This document shows, piece after piece, positions 60,963 through 64,000 of a stretch of 64,000 nt of DNA. The DNA is from Pseudofrankia coriaricola. Its GTDB lineage: Bacteria > Actinomycetota > Actinomycetes > Frankiales > Frankiaceae. The translations under genes were made by a program, and so were the position numbers. Below the pieces are notes generated by a model. That model was not told where the DNA came from. It was given only the letters and a program-made list of their open reading frames with translations, and made no database searches. Location of the stretch: positions 20,691-84,690 of the forward strand of contig NZ_MBLO01000005.1 in the NCBI RefSeq assembly GCF_001854805.1, given 5' to 3'. Position 1 is the stretch's first letter, and every line of letters starts with the position of its first letter.

Positions 60963-61785
60963 AGTCCTCTCCAGTGGCTCGCAGGGTCACATCGGTGATG
61001 GCCACGCCCAGCGGCTGGTCGATGAGGCGGACGATCTCCGCCGCGACCTGGGGGGCGGTCAGCGACCAGTAGCGGGCGTTGTGCGGGTCGGACATCTCGG
61101 TGGGCAGCGTGCCGCCGGCGAACTGCTGGATGTGCTCCTGGAGGACAGGACCGCGGTGCGCGGCGAGGGCCGCGACGGCGTTGAAGTCGAGGATCTCGGT
61201 GAAGAGGTTGGTGCCCAGCACGCCGCTGGGGCGGACGATCGTCACCTTGATGCGGCCCTGGCTCTCGACGCGCAGCGCGTTCGACACGGTCGCGACCGCG
61301 GCCTTGGTCGCGCCGTAGACCGCCGCTCCGGCGATCCCCGCGTTGCCGTACACCGAGGAGAGGTTGAGGATGTGGCCGCCGCCCTGGCGGAGCATGTGGT
61401 CGTGGACGGCGTAGATGCCGTGCAGCACTCCCTTGAGGTTGATGTCGATGCACCGGTCCCAGGCGTCCGCGGCCCGCTTGTGGTCGGAGAAGTGGGCCAG
61501 GGGCATGATGCCGGCGTTGTTGACGAGCACGTCGACGCGCCCGTAGTCCGCCACGACCTGGTCGACGACGTCGGCGAACGCCTGGCGGTCACGCACGTCC
61601 AGGCCCACGCCGCGGGCCGGGTGGCCCGCCGCGGTGAGGGAGGCCGCTAGTTCCTCGGCGCCCGCGGCGTTGATGTCGAGCGCGACCGGGGTCGCGCCAC
61701 CGTGGGCGAGCTGGGTGGTGATCTCCCGGCCGAAGCCGCTCGCGCCGCCGGTGACCAGCACGATCTTGCCGTCGGGATGGCTCAT
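60952..61785 (-). CDS. SDR family oxidoreductase
   Basis: 277 aa from the ATG at 61785. VTGGASGFGREI, LVNNAGIMPLAHF, the Ser in ILNLSSVYGNAG and YGATKAAV are intact. Longer than FabG-type members with a C-terminal segment RLIDQPLGVAITDVTLRATG. Heads a two-gene operon with the DinB-like gene. Likely reduces or oxidises a ketone/alcohol. Confidence 0.88.
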   Translation of the reverse strand: MSHPDGKIVLVTGGASGFGREITTQLAHGGATPVALDINAAGAEELAASLTAAGHPARGVGLDVRDRQAFADVVDQVVADYGRVDVLVNNAGIMPLAHFSDHKRAADAWDRCIDINLKGVLHGIYAVHDHMLRQGGGHILNLSSVYGNAGIAGAAVYGATKAAVATVSNALRVESQGRIKVTIVRPSGVLGTNLFTEILDFNAVAALAAHRGPVLQEHIQQFAGGTLPTEMSDPHNARYWSLTAPQVAAEIVRLIDQPLGVAITDVTLRATGEDYVF

Positions 61786-61852
61786 GTGCACCTGGTTCTC
61801 GTCATCTTCGGGATGTTCGGTTCTCGTGGTGTCCGGGCCGGGCCTGCCGCGG

Positions 61853-62140
61853 TCAGCGGGCCGTCCAGACGGGTGGTCGGCGGTCGAAGAACGCGTCTGT
61901 CGACGACGGCGGCCCGCGGGTCTCGCAGCAGGTCGGCCCACCGCTGCTGCGCACGACGGAGTACAGCCACAGTGAGGTGTGGTCCCAGACGAACCACAGC
62001 GGGCTGACGTGCGGCGTGCCGCTGGAGGTCGGCGTCGCGACCCGGCACACCCGCTGCTCGGCGAGCGGAGTGTCGATCTCGTCGGCGGTGAGGGCGATCT
62101 TGCGTCCTCTCCTCTGGGTGTTGATCAGTTCGGGTCGCAT
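61853..62140 (-). pseudogene. Truncated and frameshifted PNPOx-family flavin-binding gene
   Basis: ATG after GGAGGCGAG. LTADEIDTPLAEQRVCRVAT and PHVSPLWFVWDHTSLWLYSV are the first half of a pyridoxamine-oxidase-like split barrel; the next block (RWADLLRDPRAAVV) is in another frame. The open frame instead ends in DAFFDRRPPVWTAR, which looks like the C-terminus of a crotonase, suggesting a fusion of two fragments. Confidence 0.65.
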
Positions 62141-62279
62141 GGTGTCTCGCCTCCGCTTCGGTGTGATCGCCCCGCCGCGCGGGTGGTGTTGCCGAGGTTG
62201 CGCTGATCCGGGCGCGACCGCACGGTTGAGCCCATCCCGGCCCGCACCAGGAGCATGGGACCGACTGGACAGGTGCAGA

Positions 62280-62319
62280 TTGTCGAACATTCGATGAGAT
62301 ATCGTCGTTCTTTCGACAA
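62280..62319. promoter_or_regulatory. IclR-type inverted-repeat operator
   Basis: TTGTCGAA (62280-62287) and its complement TTCGACAA (62312-62319) flank a second half-site pair TCGAACATTCGA. Located just upstream of the IclR gene and between it and the divergent PNPOx fragment; probably autoregulatory. Confidence 0.5.
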
Positions 62320-62350
62320 CGTAGGGTGGGTGGGGGAGGAAGGTCAAGTC

Positions 62351-63256
62351 GTGCCGAATGCCGCATCGCCGCCGACGGCGCGGGTGCTCGACGTGCTCGA
62401 GCTCCTGGCCCGGCGGGCCGGGCAGCCGCCGCGCCTGCGTGACCTCGTCCGTGACCTCGACCTGACCCAGGCGACCGCGCACGCGATCATGGTGACGCTC
62501 TGCGAACGCGGCTGGGCCGTCCGCGATCCGATCAACAGGACCTTCAGCCTCGGTCCCGCCCTCGGAGCGGCGGCGGCGCGGGCCACCGCCCAGCGCTCCC
62601 GCCGCCAGGCCGCCCAGGCCGTCGTCCGCCAGCTCGCGAACGACCTCGGCTATCCCGCGGCGGTGACCGAGCGCGTCGGCGACGAGCTGGTCATCACGAC
62701 CTTCGAACTGGGCCCCTGCCAGGTCGCCGACGTCGCGGCCGGAGACCGTCTCCCGTTCGCGGCACCCTTCGGCGTGACCTTCGCCGCGTGGGAGGACGGC
62801 GAGGGGCGCCGCGCCTGGATGGAACGCGGCGCGATCACAGACCCCGCGCTGGCCGACCGGCTCGGCAGCCTGCTCACGGCCACCCGCGAACGCGGGTTCA
62901 GCGTCGAGCGCATGGGCCCCGCCATGGCACAGGCGGCAAGGCTCATGACCACCCTCCACGACGACCCGACAACCCGGCCTGTGCGACGCATGGTCGACGG
63001 GCTCCTGGCTGAGATCACCACCCTCGGATTCCAGGCCGGCGACGGGGGCGACGGTGACCGGCGGCCCGTCACGGCCATCGCCGCGCCCGTGTTCGACCGA
63101 CACACCGGCCAGGTCACGGTGAGCGTCGGCGTCCATCCGCTGCGGGCGCTCTCCCAGCAGCGGGCCGACGAGGTCGGACGCCGCGTCAGCCAGGCGACGA
63201 CCATCGTCAACGCGGCGATAGAGGACGACGAACAGCTACCTCGCCAAGCCTCTTAA
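62351..63256 (+). CDS. IclR-family transcriptional regulator
   Basis: 301 aa from a GTG with GGAGGAAGG. Winged HTH at residues ~10-70 (VLDVLELLARRAGQPPRLRD, LDLTQATAHAIMVTLCERGW), then an IclR effector domain (FAAPFGVTFAAWEDGEGR, VTAIAAPVFDRHTGQVTVSV). Likely regulates the SDR/DinB-like operon or the upstream unit through the repeat at 62280-62319. Confidence 0.87.
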   Translation: MPNAASPPTARVLDVLELLARRAGQPPRLRDLVRDLDLTQATAHAIMVTLCERGWAVRDPINRTFSLGPALGAAAARATAQRSRRQAAQAVVRQLANDLGYPAAVTERVGDELVITTFELGPCQVADVAAGDRLPFAAPFGVTFAAWEDGEGRRAWMERGAITDPALADRLGSLLTATRERGFSVERMGPAMAQAARLMTTLHDDPTTRPVRRMVDGLLAEITTLGFQAGDGGDGDRRPVTAIAAPVFDRHTGQVTVSVGVHPLRALSQQRADEVGRRVSQATTIVNAAIEDDEQLPRQAS

Positions 63257-63461
63257 AGACAATCTTGTCAATGCGGCATCTGCCGGCCGGTCAGTAGTTT
63301 CCGCGCTTCTCAGGGCTGGACGGTGGTGGCCCTGATCTACGATCCGGCCCGCAGCCCTCGGTGAGGGCGAGGCATCGAGAGAACCGGACCACCGCAGGGC
63401 TTGTCCGGATGCCCACCAGCGGGCTGTGTGGCTCGGTCTGCGGTCGAGGTGAGGTGTGGGA

Positions 63462-64000
63462 TCAGGCCGCGTCGGGGGTCAGTTCGACGGGTAGGGAGGT
63501 CAGGCCTCGGTGGATGATGCTTGGCTGGTAGGAGAGGGGTTCGTTGGTGGCGAGCCGCAGTCCAGGTGCGCGCTGTAGCAGGGTTCTGATGGCGGTTGAT
63601 GCCTCGAGGCGGGCGAGGGGTGCCCCGAGGCAGTAGTGCGCTCCGAGGCTGAAGCCGAGGTGGCGGGGGGAGCGGCCGATCGGGGCGTAGCGGGTGACGT
63701 CGAGTCGGTCGGGTTCGGTGAAGACCTCGGTGTCTCGGTCGGCGGATCCCATCAGCACGATGACACCGTCGCCGCGGTGGAAGTGGCGGTCACCGATTGT
63801 GGTGTCGGTGAGGGCGACCCGCATGGTGAACTGGGTTGGCGTGTCGTAGCGGAGGATTTCTTCGATGGCCGGGCCGGCGAGTTTGGGCTGGTGGCGTAGT
63901 AGTTCGAGCTGGTCGGGGTGGTCCAGCAGCGCGAGGATGCCGTTGCCGACGAGGTTGATGCTGGTCTCCATGCCGGCGACGAGGAGCAGCACGCAGATGC
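63462..64000 (-). CDS. Cytochrome P450, 3' part (runs off the window)
   Basis: At least 179 residues; the 5' end lies beyond position 64000. I-helix LLLVAGMETSINLVGN (with Glu-Thr), ExxR in EEILRYDTPTQF, and the heme loop LGFSLGAHYCLGAPLARLE. An unusual Met-Glu instead of the common Gly-x-x-Thr pattern precedes the I-helix Thr. About 205 bp separate it from the IclR gene. Function not predictable. Confidence 0.9.
   Translation of the reverse strand, partial: ICVLLLVAGMETSINLVGNGILALLDHPDQLELLRHQPKLAGPAIEEILRYDTPTQFTMRVALTDTTIGDRHFHRGDGVIVLMGSADRDTEVFTEPDRLDVTRYAPIGRSPRHLGFSLGAHYCLGAPLARLEASTAIRTLLQRAPGLRLATNEPLSYQPSIIHRGLTSLPVELTPDAA

Overview
High-GC actinobacterial DNA: GC-rich third codon positions, many GTG starts, F420/deazaflavin-type oxidoreductases, Tat and lipoprotein signals, MarR/TetR/LacI/IclR/AraC regulators. 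The gene mix (LLM monooxygenases, Rieske oxygenases, KstD-like flavoproteins, CoA-transferase, amidohydrolases) suggests a Frankia-like or related soil/plant-associated actinomycete; the genus is an inference. The window looks like an accessory catabolic island, dense in paralogues, gene stubs and insertion-sequence debris.

Layout. 0.1-9.4 kb: a MarR-controlled catabolic region with two paralogous EthD-like proteins, an LLM monooxygenase, a CMD/SDR/amidohydrolase/small protein/Rieske operon and an epimerase; ATCAAG-NN-CTTGAT type palindromes lie in front of the transcription units. 9.5-18.5 kb: one long minus-strand operon (amidohydrolase, CoA-transferase, SDR stub, P450, deazaflavin reductase, ALDH, SDR, malate synthase G). 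18.6-30 kb: an AraC regulator and four units, three of them preceded by an almost identical 80-bp element that also precedes the minus-strand operon. These include FAH hydrolase / E1alpha / E1beta / lipoyl protein / Rieske / KstD-like / ferredoxin, and an amidohydrolase followed by an esterase. 30.2-33.8 kb: a minus operon whose first gene is truncated, facing a broken ABM monooxygenase.

33.9-53.8 kb is the most striking part. Five paralogous GcvT-fold proteins, of the length and sequence style of the tetrahydrofolate-dependent O-demethylases LigM/DesA, are interleaved with two collinear one-carbon cassettes. Cassette I is demethylase - metF stub - purU - folD - folP; cassette II is demethylase - metF - purU - folD - pabB. 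The inferred pathway is methyl ether + THF to methyl-THF, then MetF, FolD and PurU to free THF + formate, with FolP and PabB boosting folate supply. LacI and TetR regulators with visible repeats sit beside them. An extra principal-type sigma factor and a debris field (IS66-like, ALDH and acyl-CoA ligase fragments, frameshifted MetE-like gene) lie between the cassettes.

53.8-64 kb: ISAzo13-like remnant, Tat-exported MBL hydrolase, an orphan sugar-binding-type lipoprotein, a second TetR, a VanA-type Rieske remnant, a second copy of the KstD-tail/ferredoxin junction, a DinB/maleylpyruvate-isomerase-like protein, SDR, PNPOx fragment, IclR regulator and a P450 that runs off the right edge. No rRNA, complete tRNA or CRISPR array is visible.
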